Shown here: piece by piece, positions 23,037-23,313 of the stretch
How the letters are laid out: every line of letters begins with the position of its first letter
Numbering within the stretch: the first letter of the stretch is position 1
Assembly: GCA_009785875.1 (NCBI GenBank)
Contig: WQUF01000260.1
Location: forward strand, 1-23,313
DNA from: Oscillospiraceae bacterium
GTDB lineage: Bacteria > Bacillota > Clostridia > Clostridiales > Clostridiaceae
Length of the DNA: 23,313 nt
Direction: 5' to 3'
Made by a program: the position numbers and the translations under genes
Notes under the pieces: model-generated
Told to the model about the DNA's origin: nothing
Seen by the model: only the letters and a program-made list of their open reading frames with translations
The model's database searches: none

Positions 23037-23313
23037 ATGAAAAAAGAGTTTGATTTTGAAAATTTAAATATGTCAGATTATATATATGCCGAAGAGCTTT
23101 ATGTAGATGAAGAAACTTGCGATAGGTTAAATAAATTAATGGATGATTTAGGGTATACTGACAAAATAAAATTTCATGTTACTGAACCTGAAAATGAAAT
23201 TACTTCTTTTGATCTTTTTAGCGATCCTAATGAAGACGATAAACCATTCTTAAAAATAAATAAAAGTTACAATGAGATAAGAAATAATCCTATTCTCGAT
23301 GGTTTAAACTATA
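23037..23313 (+). CDS. Unrecognised acidic protein (partial)
   Basis: An ATG at 23037 follows AAAGGAG by 7 bp, and the frame stays open for 92 codons to the right edge. The visible part is very acidic and polar, beginning MKKEFDFENLNMSDYIYAEE; there is no signal peptide, membrane span or motif I recognise. The good ribosome site and long open frame make it a real gene. It may be a cytoplasmic hypothetical protein. Confidence 0.7.
   Translation, partial: MKKEFDFENLNMSDYIYAEELYVDEETCDRLNKLMDDLGYTDKIKFHVTEPENEITSFDLFSDPNEDDKPFLKINKSYNEIRNNPILDGLNY

Overview
The window is AT-rich, uses strong AGGAGG-type ribosome sites with ATG, GTG and TTG starts, and carries a T-box leader and a preQ1-I riboswitch. 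This fits a low-GC Gram-positive bacterium of the class Clostridia; I cannot name the genus. The gene order looks like a chromosomal accessory region bounded by housekeeping genes.

Left part (1-4397): the end of an ABC-transporter operon on the minus strand (YIP1-like membrane protein, then a MacB/LolD-type ATPase cut by the window edge), an APH-like kinase, a 177-bp two-hairpin repeat (copy A) lying on a small truncated reading frame, an orphan ParB-like protein, and a possible IS66 remnant. Middle part (4398-14493): a large STAND-type NTPase with TPRs that abuts a cytoplasmic GH78 alpha-L-rhamnosidase. Next comes a short intergenic region that looks like a candidate type I toxin-antitoxin pair: a 32-aa minus-strand ORF and a plus-strand small RNA sharing one bidirectional terminator. 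After it lies a vWA / PP2C / protein-kinase operon of the TerY-P type, whose kinase carries a zinc-finger-like segment and about 14 MORN repeats. The operon ends with a 54-aa orphan copy of the C-terminus of an FtsX-type ABC permease.

Right part (14494-23313): on the minus strand an MBOAT acyltransferase, a DHHW acetylation partner and a Uma2 endonuclease-fold protein. On the plus strand a T-box-controlled trpB2 is followed at once by a preQ1-I riboswitch and queT, then a Fic-fold protein whose motif lacks the catalytic histidine. Copy B of the 177-bp repeat fills the gap between the convergent fic and deoD genes. AIM24 and the start of an unrecognised acidic protein close the window.

The most interesting material is the vWA-PP2C-kinase-MORN signalling operon, the STAND-TPR/rhamnosidase pair, the candidate small-RNA/small-peptide pair between them, and the duplicated hairpin-ended repeat. 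All functional statements rest on motif recognition and composition read from the sequence; no searches were run.
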